From: Papaver somniferum
Taxonomy: Eukaryota; Streptophyta; Magnoliopsida; Ranunculales; Papaveraceae
Length of the DNA: 64,000 nt
Direction: 5' to 3'
Assembly (NCBI RefSeq): GCF_003573695.1
Contig: NC_039359.1
Coordinates: 139,525,939 to 139,589,938 of the forward strand
The translations under genes were made by a program, and so were the position numbers. The notes below the pieces were generated by a model. It saw only the letters and a program-made list of their open reading frames with translations. It had not been told where the DNA came from and searched no databases. Within the stretch, counting starts at the first letter, position 1, and each line of letters opens with the position of its first letter. Shown in pieces: positions 1 through 16,299 of this stretch.

Positions 1-226
1 GATTCGTGTTGCTCTGCTAATCGATCACTCAGTCGTCATGCCGCACCAATAATGAGAATGGAGTAGTACAGGAAATACAAGGTTGGTCATGCATTAATTG
101 GTAATGCTATAAGTTTATAGTGAAGAAGTATTCTCCACTTTATCAGTGGCTTTATCCTTTGCAGGATGTTAGCCCATAGTTTTGGCTTTTACAATTTTAG
201 CCTTAAATGAAAATCCACCGTCAACA
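1..226 (-). repeat. 3' LTR (partial, window edge)
   Basis: This matches 6468-6695 with a few substitutions and a one-base indel. It ends TCAACA on the plus strand, so the minus-strand LTR begins TGTTGA. It is followed by a purine-rich minus-strand tract, as expected at the start of a 3' LTR. The rest of the LTR (about 2.1 kb) lies left of the window. Confidence 0.9.
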
Positions 227-241
227 TTAAGTCCCCTGCCT
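227..241 (-). other. Polypurine tract of the Tat-type element
   Basis: On the minus strand this reads GGCAGGGGACTTAA directly before the LTR start TGTTGA. Purine-rich sequence abutting the 3' LTR is the plus-strand primer of LTR retrotransposons. Confidence 0.7.
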
Positions 242-496
242 AACACATAATGGTTACACTATTGTGGTGTAGGCATGAGATGGTGACAAATTTGTATAAG
301 GAAATGACTAAGTTAAAGTAAATACACATTTACCGCATAGATAGACATCGCCAAGTGGAGATGGTCAAATTAGGGCTTGGGAGAAAAGCACGACTCGGTC
401 GGCGTCGAGACCTTCAGATAAGCTATGCTGTAGCTGATTTGGTCTTCTTTTAGGGCTTCCTTCAACATGTATGCGGATATCTACCCCAGCCAGGCA

Positions 497-910
497 TCAC
501 AATAGATCACCTCCGAAGCTCTTGTGATACAGGATCCCTTCGTGAAATACGAACCGCTTGGCTTTTTGCTTTATATTGACAACATCCTTTTGATTAGTGG
601 GAGTTGCCCCATCACGGAGATAGCTAATGTACGACTCTCTCCAGTCCCCAGTGTGGTTCACACTAAAAACCTCCAATTGGTGTGGTGGCGCTTGACAATT
701 TGAGCAGGACTTCTGAAGTAGTCTGGATTGAGTCTCCATCTCTGGCCAGTAATAGCCCAGGCGTTGAAGTCGTCGGTAAAGCGTTACCACCAGCGATTGT
801 ACGCAAATTTTATTGTGAACACGGTTAAGCTGTTGTTGTGCCTCATCATCTCCAAGACATCTTGATAGAGAACCATCCGGGTTTCGATGATATAGCATAC
901 CATGAATCAT
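497..910 (-). pseudogene. Integrase N-terminal fragment, Ty3/gypsy
   Basis: The 137-codon open frame includes RLGYYWPEM followed by CSNC, the second half of the HHCC zinc-binding domain of Ty3 integrases, and then DWRESYISYLRDG, a segment typical of the linker between RNase H and integrase in Tat elements. The open frame stops before any D,D-35-E catalytic core. About 270 bases further on the LTR begins, so there is no room for the core. A deletion between integrase N-terminus and LTR explains this best. It is clearly not functional as an integrase. Confidence 0.75.
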
Positions 911-1012
911 GAAGAAGTTCTGCAGGGTTTTGAGACTGACCTTTCCTTGGGAGAGTGAGCTGCTGAGATCCTGAATGATCGGCGTTCGCCAATCGTGAGC
1001 CTCGGTGTCTTT

Positions 1013-2139
1013 TTATTGTGACAACAATGTTGATTCTATGGTTCTCCTCTTTACTGTCGGGGCTTCTTCAAAACCTTCGAACTTCAATTTGGAAGCCAGC
1101 GTTGCTAGGAAATCAACGTGTTTGTTGTTGCTGCGACCAATATGGGTTATGGTTGCATCGACAAAGTAGTTTAGTAACCTTTGTGCTTTTGATCGGTATG
1201 GAGCTAGCGTTACTTCCTTCAATGCGTATACTCCATTAATATGATTAACCAGTAGTTTGGAGTCACCTCTTATCTCCATACGTGTGACTCCTGCTTGTTT
1301 GGCTATTGACAGCCCTATGAGGAAGGCTTCATACTCTGCGGAGTTGTTGGTTCATTGGAAGTCCATCTTGAAGAAGTGTGAGAATACATCCCCAGTCAGG
1401 GATACTAAGACCACGCCTGCTCCTCCGGTGTTACTGCTAGGGGTAGCGGAGCCGTCAAAATACAAGATCCATGCTTCTTCCTCGACAACAGAGATGTCTA
1501 GAAATTCTCCAGGAAGATCTTCATGTAGCCCCGTAGTGCCTTCTCCAGGGAATGCTACTAATAAGTCTGCGACTTCTTACCCCTTGATAGCTTTAGGCGA
1601 CGTATGTGTTATGTCCAACTCCGACATTTGGAGAAGCCACTTGGCCGTCCTTCCCATCATGACCGGTTTTGAAAGCAAAAACTTCGCAGGATCAGATTTA
1701 GATATGAGTACCACCTTGTTGGACAGTAGGTAATGTCTAAACTTATGAATGGAATGGATTAGATCTAAATATGCTTTCTCTTCCTTGGGATACCTGAGCT
1801 CAGCATCTCTTAATATTCGACTGAAGTAATATATGGGCGTTCGATTCCCTCATCGTCTTCCTGGGCGAGTAAAGCCCCTACAACGGTATCACTGAAGGCG
1901 GTGTAGAGACATAGCGGCTTCCCTTGGACGGGAGACCTCATGATGGTTGGAGATGATAGTATTCGCTGAATCTTTTGAAACGCTTCCTGTTGAGTTGCGG
2001 TCCAAATAAAATTTGCTCCCTTCTTCAGCAAGGGGGTGAATGCAGCGACAAGCTGGGCCAAGCCAGGTATAAAACGACGAATGTAGTTCACCTTGCCCAT
2101 GAAGCTCTGAAGTTCCTTCACAGTTTGTGGTGGCGACAT
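1013..2139 (-). pseudogene. RT connection and RNase H region, Ty3/gypsy
   Basis: In minus-strand order the region opens with LQSFMGKVNYIRRFIPG, the conserved segment after the RT thumb, and passes through a KKGANFIW segment typical of RT-RNase H junctions. It ends with a second RNase H carrying GDSKLLVNHI and HIGRSNNKHVDFLATLASK. Two RNase H-like segments in tandem are characteristic of the Tat lineage. The frame is broken between about 1280 and 1810. The long plus-strand open frame at 1257-1733 is antisense to this region and is not a gene. Confidence 0.8.
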
Positions 2140-2151
2140 CGTGAGGATGAC

Positions 2152-3040
2152 TTAAGTCTTGGACGGGTCTACTTTGATCCCTTCAGCAGTCACTTGGAAT
2201 CCCATAAATTTGCCTGAAGAGACACCGAAGGCACATTTCAAAGGATTCATCTTCAATTTGTATTCACGACACCTTTCGAACACTTGTCGTAAGACTCCTG
2301 CGTGATCTGCTCGAGATCTTGACTTGACCACAATATCATCCACGTAGTCTTATATTTGCTTATGCATCATGTCATGGAAGATTGTCGTCATAGCGCGTTG
2401 ATACGTTGCACCGGCATTCTTTAAACCGAAGGGCATAACAGTATAGTAAAAATTGCCAATAGGGGTTCGAAAGGCTGTCTTACATGCATCGTGTTCATAC
2501 ATCCTTATCTGATTGTAGCCACTGTAACCATCCATGAAGGAGAACATTCCATGTCCGCTGGTAGCATCTACTAATATGTCGATGTTAGGCAGAGGAAAAT
2601 CGTCCTTGGGGCAGCACTTGTTCAGGTCTCTGAAGTCAACACCGTATCTGTCCGTTTTTCTTCTTTACTGGAACCACATTAGATAACTAGGTCGGATGGT
2701 GAATAGGTTTGATGAATCCAGCAGCTAGCAACTTCTGAATTTCGGTTTTGATTTGCTATTCCACTTCGTGTCCGAATTGCCTCGGAGACTGTTTGATCGG
2801 CTTGGATCCAGGTATGATATGTAAATGGTGAGTGACCAATTTTTCATCCAGACCAGGCATTTCCTCATACGTCCAGGCAAATACTTCTTGATACTCCTTG
2901 AGAAGACTCGCGCCTTCGTCTATGGACAAAGTCGAACTGATAAAGACATGCCTGGGATATTCTTCATTCCCGATGTTAACAGTTTCTAGCTCGTCAGTTG
3001 TGGAGTTGGTGCCATCTTGTAACTGCCGCGGAGCGTCCAA
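2152..3040 (-). pseudogene. Reverse transcriptase, Ty3/gypsy
   Basis: The N-terminal part has HHLHIIPGSKPIKQSPRQF, the usual start of Ty3 RT. The fingers and palm are seen in FMDGYSGYNQIRM and MPFGLKNAGATYQRAM. The catalytic YVDD box lies at 2335-2346. A TAA codon sits two codons before YVDD, and the frame is also broken between 2550 and 2756. The domain order agrees with neighbouring protease and RNase H. It is a dead copy. Confidence 0.85.
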
Positions 3041-3319
3041 TACTTCTTCTTGCGGCCCATCGTTCTTGAAGCACTCATCTGGGCGGAGAGATTGGGTGCC
3101 AGTCTCTCTTGCTAATTGCTAACAGCGGCGTCGGTATATTGTTTTCCCCTTATGATCACGGCTTGCCTCGAAAGTTCGTTCCCTCTTGGTGTGAACATGG
3201 GTTGAAGCTTCACCGGATAAAGATGGACGCCTCATCAGCAAAGGTGCGTCGTGGTGCTTAGCCCTTAGTGATGCAAGTCGGTCTTCTTCCTGAATTGAAG
3301 CCCACGTGGCTAGTGGGGT

Positions 3320-3787
3320 TCACAAGAATTTGTCAGATTTTTCCTGCGGAGTTTCCTTTGTCTCGAAAAGTTCCACTCCGCATATTGGTGCGTACGGAGA
3401 CAATGATGCAGGAATACTGATGACTTCCTCATTTAGCATGGTTTTTAGGCACTGGTGATATGTTGAAGGGATGACCTTATTGTCATGAAGCCACGGTCTC
3501 CCTAGTATCATATGATAGTCCGGCTCCTTCTCTATGACTTAAAATTTCACTTTTGATTGAACATGCCCTACTGATAAATTCAGATTGACATACCTATATG
3601 TGCTGGTCTGGTTTCCTTCGAAGTCTGTCATTGTGGTGGGATGTTGTACGATCTTGCATGGGCGAACCTTGGCTGTCCTGAGAGTCTTGAGAGTAATCAC
3701 ATTCGAAGATGCTCCTGTGTCGATAAGGGCCCTTCTGAACTCTGAACCCTTGATGTGTGCGGTAACATGCAGGGAACGGTTGTGACC
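3320..3787 (-). pseudogene. Aspartic protease region, Ty3/gypsy
   Basis: Reading the minus strand, ALIDTGASSNVI lies near 3700-3735 and gives the retropepsin D-T-G active site. MILGRPWLHDNKVIPSTYHQ follows at about 3450-3511, matching the C-terminal ILGR motif of Ty3 proteases. An in-frame stop separates the two parts near 3540. The segment follows directly on the Gag-like frame, which implies that the nucleocapsid part of Gag has been lost. Confidence 0.75.
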
Positions 3788-4282
3788 TTATTCTGCCATC
3801 ATATCTTCTTCTGTAAATGTAACATTATTTACAGATGTTTCCGATGTGCTTAGTACCTCTGGATATGAAGGAGTAAGGTGTACGTCCAGGGATATCTGGT
3901 TAATTGCAGCAAACGTCTCCGCCCGCTGATTCTTCGATAGGTGTAAAAGTTCACACAAACTTTCCACTAGAGATGCCGCTTCCTGATCCACTGGTCTCCG
4001 GTTCATAGTAAAGCTGTTGCTTTGAGAGGGACCAGTCCCCAGTGTGGATGCATTTGGAACGCTCATCTCTGATGTGATATTGACGAGGAGGTCAAGTATG
4101 CCATTTATCGCTTCCTTGATCATCTCCATATTCTTCGTGTGAATCTCCTGTACCCGCGCTAATTCACTCAACGTTGGAAGTCTCCTGATTATACTGTCAG
4201 GTACGCCGTTGGGAGGAGGGGTATCTCCGTTGGAGGAATCACCAGGATTTGAGGCCGTTGAGGCGGTCCTAAGACCAACCAT
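3788..4282 (-). pseudogene. Truncated Gag-like open frame, Ty3/gypsy
   Basis: This 164-codon frame starts 75 bases after the minus-strand end of the 5' LTR, where Gag of such elements begins. It is rich in Ser, Thr and Asn and contains an LSELARVQEIHTKNMEMI helix, but it has no capsid core and no CCHC knuckle. It ends with TAA directly before the protease segment. Full Tat Gag proteins are far longer, so an internal deletion joined a Gag start to the protease. Assignment rests mainly on position. Confidence 0.6.
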
Positions 4283-4339
4283 TTGAAACCGATCGAATGG
4301 TATTGAAGAAATTGACTTTACAACCGAGAGATTAACCTC

Positions 4340-4356
4340 CCACTGTGGTCGCCAAT
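4340..4356 (-). other. Primer-binding-site region
   Basis: Directly inside the 5' LTR the minus strand reads ATTGGCGACCACAGTGGGA. A TTGGCGAC-type sequence next to the LTR is common in Tat elements and is the expected tRNA primer site. The primer tRNA cannot be named by eye. Confidence 0.55.
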
Positions 4357-4729
4357 TGTTTATGGGTGAAAACTATTTCCGCCAGTTTTGGTAATTTGGG
4401 GTGTGTGGATGAGAAATGAATCTAAACCCTAAACAAATGCACTACACGGGAGTGCTTGTGATTCGAGAAATCAATCTGTACAACTCTGGCGTAAACCAAG
4501 AAATGGCCGTTCCAGACTTGCTTCGGTCACAAAGTGAAGGAGATGGGGTTGATCTTAGGGAGGGGGGCGAAGAAGGTGTTGAGATTGTGAAGGTATTGGC
4601 TGTGTATGACTTGTATCAGAAAGCTGAACTGACTTACAGAATGAAAGCTATCAGTTCTGGTGTTGGAATACGATTGTATCAACACTTGGTTTCTGTTGTC
4701 TTGTCTTGTTTGAAAATAGGGAGGAGAAC

Positions 4730-4738
4730 CTATTTATA
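4730..4738 (-). promoter_or_regulatory. LTR TATA box
   Basis: The minus strand reads TATAAATAGG. It lies about 375 bp before the inner end of the LTR, a sensible position for the U3/R boundary promoter. Confidence 0.65.
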
Positions 4739-5439
4739 CAAGTCATTGAGCCTAAACCACATCTCTAATGGGAAATGGAGAAAGTGGAGTGATGGAGTAT
4801 TGGAGTTGCATGTGTTAGTGTTTACACGATCAGTATTGCACACTTCTCCCATCATCACTAACCGTCCATGACTTCCTGACACGTTCTTGTGATGGCGCGT
4901 TGTGCGCTGCTCGCTGTAAACCGCCAGACCAATACCCCAGTATGTATCCCCCAGTTTGTGACATGATTGATGTCTCGAATGTGCGGATCGTGGGACCCAC
5001 AAAAGGTAGCATGTAATGCTAGGTTAAATAACTAAGTTATTTGGGAATTTGATACTTGTAAAATATCACGTGAATTCTATGCATGTAATGCATCGAATAT
5101 ATTCAGCATGTATGAAGCATCGTTGTTGAGCGTCTTAAAATAGCATCATGTACAACCTACTTCATGTGATGTTTGGAGGCTGCGCAAGCAAGCACTCTCT
5201 TGGATGACCACATGGTGTGGTAGAGTAGCGGATGGTAATCACCACGACACCTCATTAACCAACTAACTCCTGACCAAGGCTGTATAACCAAGCAGGTGAA
5301 GTTGAACGGACGAGATGATCTTTGAGACACTCATCTGTGACCGTTAGTAGAATTAGGGTTTATGAAGAGGTGCGCAAGCATCACTCTTCATCTTGGTCGA
5401 ATCCAAGCTTGGGACACGATTTTGGCAAGGCCGATTGGG

Positions 5440-6390
5440 CATGCGTGTAGATGGCATGCCGGTATACATGCCCATACCTCATTGTCTCCTGAAAGTGTAA
5501 TCTAGATCGCTCAATTTGTCCGGAAAAGAGGAGCGGCTAGGATTGATTTGCGACAAATATTTTGTGCCGCAAAGGCCGCGCGTCATGCCAATTTTGGGCG
5601 CGCGTTTCGAGGCGACCAAGCCTGGTCGGTCTTGGCCGATTAGTCTGGTGTGCAGACGAAGGGCTGGTGTACACGCCTGTATTTCATTGTCCCATAGAAA
5701 CGTGATCTAAGCCACTCAATTTGTCCGGCAAAGTTGAGTGGTCGAGATTAGTTTGCAATTGGGAGGTGTAACCACGCCTAATTTGGGCGTGCGAATCGAG
5801 GCAACCAGGCATGATATTCCTTGGCCGATCGGGTGTGGAGATAGATGGGCCCACGGTGATCATGTTGATGCGCACCGGACCTGCCTAGTCTATTCCTGGA
5901 CCCTTCATTCGTGCAGGAGAAAATGGACGCTCGTGATGTTCAAACCCTAATTAGGGTTTCACCGGCCATGCGTCATGCCTTATTTGGGCGCACAAACTGG
6001 AACGACCAACTATAGTTGGTCCTGACCGATCGGTCATGTATGTAGGCGGTCCCACGGTGATTGTGTTGATATGCTCTGGGCCCTTTGAATCTACATCTAC
6101 ACCCTCCATGTATGCCTGCGAAGATGGATGGTTGAGACTGCTTTGCGACACATGTAATGTGCCGCAGACCCTAAATTAGGGTTTCACGTCCGCGCTGCTT
6201 TAGCCGGACGATTTGGCAAGCCATGCTACCCTTTTGGGGAGGCCGACCATGCGGGGCCCGCATTGAGTCGGTGGTGAATACTCCAATACCTGCCTGGGGG
6301 TTATGGATCCGATCTAAGCCATCCAACCATGCTGGTGAAGTTGGATGGTCGTGATCGTTTCTGAGACTGATACGGACAGTCCAGATGCTC
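5440..6390 (-). repeat. Degenerate ~220-bp tandem repeats in LTR U3
   Basis: Four related blocks follow each other. Each has a segment like ATTTGGGCG, a TTGGCCGAT or CTGACCGAT segment, a GTGATCTAAGCCA-type segment and a 'tgtccggcaaagttgagtgg'-type segment. Blocks begin near 5450, 5690, 5900 and 6120. They are too diverged for simple slippage and look like amplified promoter modules. Confidence 0.6.
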
Positions 6391-6700
6391 GATCGGGCTA
6401 GTATAACACTCCGAGAGTTATAGCCTGTATGGGTATTTCGTACATGTCTCCTTATTTAATGCTTGGAGATTCGTGTTGCTCTGCTGATAGCGATCACTCA
6501 GTCGTCATGCCACACCAATAATGAGAATGGAGTAGTACATGAAATACAAGGCTGGTCATGCATTAATTGGTAATGCTATAAGTTTATAGTGAAGAAGTAT
6601 TCTCCACTTTATCAGTGGCTTTATCCTTTGCAGGATGTTAGCGCATAGTTTTGGCTTTTACAATTTTAGCCTTAAATGAAAATCCACCATCAACAAGTAT

Positions 6701-8440
6701 AAAAACTTGGATATTATAAATAATAAACTTGATGAATTGTTCTCTTATTAACTCACGTACAATAACTGATTTAGTCAGTTTGTGAACTGGTTGATTTTGA
6801 GATGTTCTTGGATACTTATAAATCCTCAAGAAAATGAACTGATTTGATCAGTACGCGAACTAGTTGATTTTAAGTGGTTCTTGGGCCCTTTATATTACTT
6901 AAGTATACGAACTGATTTGGACAATTCGAGAACTTATGGATATGAAAAGTTTTAGAACTCCGAGACGACAATTAGTTCACTAACGGTTTTGGACAATTCA
7001 CAAAATGATTTAGTCTTTGAGAGTTATTGGACTCCATGATAGCTTGATGATTCATGGAAAACAAATACGCGAGAAAACAATCAAGGTAAACTTCTCACAT
7101 ACTTGCATGATCAATCTATATTGAGAAGTTAATCTTACTTATGGTCAAAGTAATTCATAAACATGAAAACTAGTTCACGAACTCATCTTTGATTGTATGC
7201 TACCGATCCTTGTTCATCATTATAAATATAGGGCTCTATGCAAACTAGAATCTCAATTCTGTCACTTCTAAGTCCTAATTGTTGCTAGAGTCGTCCTTTA
7301 AAGACCTAGGTTTCCTTGTGGAAAACTGTATTAGGTTACGACTTTTGAAGTCTTCACTAAAGGATTCGTTAATCCTGGTCAAACTATCTTTTACCTGGTA
7401 GTTCTTGAGATCCGTAATCTTATCTTGATCATCGTAATTCTTATGAGTTTAAAAGGTCTGTCTCTTATGATATACGGCCATTCAATAATTATCGATCATG
7501 GAATAAGATTGATAGAAATTACAAAGTACTCTACGTCTCAGATTTGGTAATTCCACAAGTTTCATATATTTTTGATTGATCTTGTGATGTAGTTACAATT
7601 ACACATCTTTATAACCTTTTGGGGAGAGTAAATTATCATTATTGTTGAGGTTTTATTGGTATCTTCTTTACCTTGAATATATCTCGTAAGCAAATAAATA
7701 TCCATTACCTTGATTGAATATCTTTGTGAAGGAAATCAAAGGCTATTTGTTAGAGGTTGGATAGTTAAAAGTATTCACTTTGGCTAAAGCAACTCATAGG
7801 GTTGTAAAGTGCGTCATCTAGGGGAGTCAAGTATGTAGGATCACACTGCATCCAAAGACGTAAGGATCACAACTGAAGCCGAATGACTCGGAGGTCCGAT
7901 TTGGTCTCAACTATATTCTAACCTGAAGTCTGATACTAGGCTAATGTTTATAACGACTTAATAAATTGTGGTGTTCAAAATGTACTAAGTCCCGGGGTTT
8001 TTCTAGAAGATTATAGTTTCCTCATATAACAAAATTTTTGGTGTTTTGTGTTATTTGTTTTTCGCATTATATTGTTTATCTTTATAACAGAAATATCACA
8101 AATAATACGTTAAACAACCTAAATAGGTTTTAAGCTCAAACTGTATTATAAAACCTACAAGATTTTTTATTGTGAATTCGTGTAGATTACAAGACTTGTT
8201 ATTGTTGTTAATCGGTTCGGGTAAATACTAGGTCGTTTTTGGATACTGATTTTGAAGATCGTTTAAGGAACTTGTTGTACAATCAGGAATAAGGATCTTT
8301 TATGTTGATCTATACTTATTGATTGTAACAAGTTTTTCCGTACAAGTTCATGAATGAAAAGGTTCTCGGTGTACTTGGTACCCTCTCCTTTTCATATGGA
8401 AGATAATATGTTTAATATAAATCAAGAAGCAACATACGGT
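6701..8440 (+). repeat. Remnant of a plus-strand Ty1/copia LTR
   Basis: Landmarks occur in the same order as in the minus-strand copia LTR at 9305-11806, but here on the plus strand and diverged. They are a TATA box (TATAAATATAGGGCTC at 7221), GGTTACGACTT, CAAAGACGTAAGGATCACAAC (near 7850), TAATAAATTGTGGTGTTCAA, then ACTAAGTCCCGGGGTTTTTCT (near 7985). In the other LTR the equivalents are GACGTAAGGAGCGCAAC and GGACTAGGTCTCGGGGGTTTTC. The left end is cut by the Tat-type element. The right end runs into the opposing copia gag near 8440. No gene is visible in it. Confidence 0.6.
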
Positions 8441-8448
8441 TTAATGGT

Positions 8449-9241
8449 TCACTGCCTTATCTTAGGAGATGGAAGTCGTGTGTTGGGAACCTTTTTGTGG
8501 AAAACGGAAAAAAAAAATCCTAAAAATGGGAGAGATGAATATTTAGACTGAACCGGTAATTTAGTGTTCCTTTGTGCTTTGAAGGCAACATCCTTTCCGA
8601 TTTTGGATGTATGCTCATGATCAACGATCTTTAGCTTCCCCAACCAACGTATTTCTGGAGATAGCATTAAGGTTATTTCCTTCAACGATGGCATGCTTCT
8701 TAGAATCATATCTAGATGGCAGCGATCTGAGAATTTTCATCACAATGTTCTTTTCAGGAATAGTCTTACCCAATTCAAAAGATGCATTAAAAATTTCAGA
8801 CACTTTGTGATTAAACTCATCAAATGAATATTCATCTGCCATACGAAGGTTTTCCCAATCAGAATTAAGGTTTTGAAGTCTAGCTTCCTTTTCACTGGTA
8901 TTTACTTCGAATACAGTTTCTAAGATATCCCAAGCATATTTAGATCGAGTACATGTAGTCACATGGTGCTGAAGATCTGGGGTAATGGCATGTATGATGG
9001 CATTTAAACCGTCGGAGTTTTGCTTTGCAGCAAGTATCTCAGCAGCGTCATATGCACGAATATCCTTAGGAACAGTCGCATTCCCTACTGCCACAACGGG
9101 AGCATCAAAGCCATTAACTACATAAACCCAAGATTGAAAATCACGTGCTTGAAGAAAGGCACGCATAACAATTTTCCACCACAAGTAATTTGAGCCATCG
9201 AAGACTGGTGGTACGTTTATAGAGATAACACCTCTGTCCAT
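8449..9241 (-). pseudogene. Ty1/copia Gag (UBN2-type), frameshifted and truncated
   Basis: The main frame (8621-9241, 206 codons) starts FDGSNYLWWKIVMRAFLQA, the conserved start of plant copia Gag, and continues through AWDILETVFE and ILRSLPSRYDSKKHAI, all typical of the UBN2 / retrotran_gag_2 domain. Near 8625-8640 the frame shifts, and the continuation LKIVDHEHTSKIGKDVAFKA is read in another frame down to about 8580. Zinc knuckle, protease, integrase and RT are missing, because the sequence runs into the plus-strand copia remnant. The start ATG lies about 60 bp inside the LTR, as usual. Confidence 0.85.
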
Positions 9242-9285
9242 ATCAGATCGCTACAAACACAGACTTGTAAGGTCTTTAATGTGTT

Positions 9286-9303
9286 TGCCTTCTCTAATAC
9301 CAA
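9286..9303 (-). other. Copia primer-binding site, degenerate
   Basis: Inside the LTR end the minus strand reads ATTGGTATTAGAGAAGGC, close to the TGGTATCAGAGC initiator-tRNA-Met primer site of plant copia elements. Confidence 0.65.
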
Positions 9304-9304
9304 T

Positions 9305-14212
<4,908 letters not shown>

Positions 14213-14319
14213 TTAGTTAGTATCATTCGACAGTAGATTAGATTTTTATTATTTTCTTAGATCATGTTTTCGCTTCCGCAACCCTTAAAAAAAGAACTCA
14301 CAAACCCTACTTTTATTTC

Positions 14320-15650
14320 ATGGCTGATACTACAGAGACAAGGCTTAATAAGTTTTCTTCTGATGTTGAAACGATGCAAAGAGATTTAAATGAAAGAATA
14401 ACTAAGCTGGAAGAGATGCCTTCACAACTAGCTGCAATTATGGAGTTCCTAGGTATCCAACCAAAAGATACTACTGAATCTTCTACAAAAACTTTAGATT
14501 CATCTTCAAGGCAACAAGGAGAATCTACTCCTAAGCCACATGGTTTTGTTTACACTTCTGATATTCATGAGAACGTTTTAGCAGGAGTGAAGAAAAACAA
14601 ACAACATGAAGCCTTTCTTCTCAATCCAAGAAAGAAAATTTTAGTCTTACAAGTTGACAGTGATGAAGATGATTCTTTTGAATATGGGCAACACAAGAGA
14701 TGGATTGAGGACAGACGTCTTAGAACTGGAATATAAATTAAAAGCTGATATTCCTAACTTCAATGGGATTTTCAGAATTGAAGAATTAATGGATTGGTTT
14801 AATGAACTTGAAGATTTCTTTCAATTTATGGAAGTACTTGATGAATCAAAGGTTAAGTTGGTATCTTACAAACTCAAAGGTGGAGCTGCTGCTTGGTGGA
14901 AAAAGCTGTGTAAGGATAGAATCAAGTATCGTAAACCTCCAGTACTTGGGAGGGCATGCGTAACCTACTTCGTGATAAGTTTCTTCCTCAAGACTACAGG
15001 CAACAATTATTTGTTAAACTACAAAATTGTCAACAAGGTGCTAGGCCTGTGGAAGAATACGTTGCTGAGTTTTATAATTTGATTGCTCGAAATAAAATAC
15101 ATGAAACAGAGGAGCAATTGGTGGCACAGTTCATTGAAGGATTAAATAGGTTGATTCAATATAGTATAACACAGTCTGTATTTACTACGGTGGAAGCTAT
15201 TCAACAAGCCATCAAGATTGATAAACGTCTTTCACGTACTTCTAAGTTTCCTCAATCTCGCCATCCTCGTTCTTGTAGCAACTATAAAACACAATAATTT
15301 TCAGGTGGAAATTACCAAGATAGTTATTATTATTCTCCTCCAAGTTATAGTTATCAAGAAGAGAGTGTTCCTCCATTTCAACGTCAACAACAAACACCGA
15401 CGAACTTTTCTTTTTCTCAGTCACCATTACCTGCAAATTCTTCACCTATTTTACCAAATCCCACTGAGATTTCACCTATTCAGCAACCACAATCCAAACC
15501 TCATGGTATTAGGTTTTATAAAAGAACCCAACAACAATTTCCTCCTCCTTATAAACCAGCTAATGTTTACTCCAAATTTCGAGGGGATAGGTGCAATAAA
15601 TGTCACCAAGTTGGCCATTCTTCTGCTGACTGTCGCAGGTTTAATGGTTT
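14320..15650 (+). pseudogene. Gag of the plus-strand Ty3 element
   Basis: Gag starts at ATG 14320 with an N-terminal coiled-coil-like segment (METMQRDLNERITKLEEM type). A frameshift near 14690 moves to a second frame holding the retrotransposon Gag core: DIPNFNG, LEDFFQFMEV, LVSYKLKGGAAAWWKKL. A third frame from about 14956 continues MRNLLRDKFLPQDYRQQLF and VEEYVAEFYNLIARN. A CCHC knuckle, CNKCHQVGHSSADC, lies at 15592-15633. At least two frameshifts and a stop at 15295 break the gene. Confidence 0.85.
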
Positions 15651-15651
15651 C

Positions 15652-16140
15652 ATTGGAGACAACTCAGTGCAACATGAATCCGAAGAGAAGGAAACTTTGG
15701 ATGATGAAGATTATGAAGAAGAGGAATATCCTGACTTACATGAAGTATATGGTGACCATTTAGTAGGTATGATTCGTCCACTCATGCTTACTCAACCTTG
15801 TTATTCCCAAAGACATAGCATCTTTAAGACCAAGTGTTTTATTGGAGGAAAGGTTTGTGACATGATTATTGACATCGGTAGTGTTGATAATTACATATCA
15901 TGAATGATGGTAGAGAAATTAGGTCTATATGTTACACCACATCCTCATCCTTATTCTGTATGGTGGGTAACAAGTTCTTCTACTCAGCGTATTACACATC
16001 AATGTATAGTAACGTTCTCTTTTATTGGTTATGAAGACTCAGTTTTATGTTATGTGGAAGATATGAATGCTACACATCTTCTTCTTGGAAGACCATGGAA
16101 GTATGACGTACGTGTAGTTCGCAATTGTTTTGAAAATACA
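15652..16140 (+). pseudogene. Aspartic protease of the plus-strand Ty3 element
   Basis: The active-site loop reads MIIDIGSVDNYIS (15865-15900). Retropepsins need D-T/S-G, so the second residue has changed to Ile. An in-frame TGA follows at 15901-15903. Downstream, HLLLGRPWKYDVRVV gives the ILGR-like motif that closes the protease domain. Between them lies the expected flap region. The protease would be inactive. Confidence 0.8.
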
Positions 16141-16299
16141 TACACATTCTATAAAGATGGTAAAAAGAAAGTTCTTCATCCTTCCAAGTCTTCTTCAGTG
16201 ATCAAGGAACATAGTGATGACAAGACTAGTTCTTTGGTGGCTACAATTTCACGTTCTTTGAATTCAACTCATACTTTGAGTTCTCATGAAGAAAACAAG

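Larger units (their letters stand above)
1..6695 (-). mobile_element. Tat-type Ty3/gypsy retrotransposon, degenerate, left LTR cut by window edge
   Basis: The first 226 bases match 6468-6695 almost base for base, so they are the inner ends of two LTRs. On the minus strand the LTR starts TGTTGA and ends AAACA. Between the LTRs, in minus-strand order, lie a Gag N-terminus, protease, reverse transcriptase (YVDD), RNase H and an integrase N-terminal fragment. The RNase H with a GDSKLLVNHI motif resembles the second, archaeal-type RNase H of the Tat lineage. The internal region is only about 4.1 kb; no nucleocapsid zinc knuckle or integrase catalytic core is visible, so the copy is not autonomous. 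The base after the right LTR begins AGTAT, the likely 5-bp target duplication; its partner lies outside the window. Confidence 0.88.
4357..6695 (-). repeat. 5' LTR of the Tat-type element, complete (2339 bp)
   Basis: Minus-strand ends are TGTTGA and AAACA. Its outer 228 bases match the partial LTR at the window start. It has a TATA box at 4730-4738, and most of its length is a U3 region holding degenerate ~220-bp repeats. Open frames such as 4416-4871 lie inside it and show no protein features. Confidence 0.88.

Noticed and set aside
1257..1733. 158-codon plus-strand frame
   Set aside because: Antisense shadow of the RNase H region of the minus-strand Ty3 element.
4416..4871. 151-codon open frame on the plus strand
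   Set aside because: It lies wholly in the LTR, antisense to it, spans the LTR TATA region and shows no domain or codon pattern of a protein.
15218..15763. 181-codon plus-strand frame overlapping gag and protease
   Set aside because: It is an alternative frame over the gag linker and CCHC knuckle; the real frame holds the knuckle motif.
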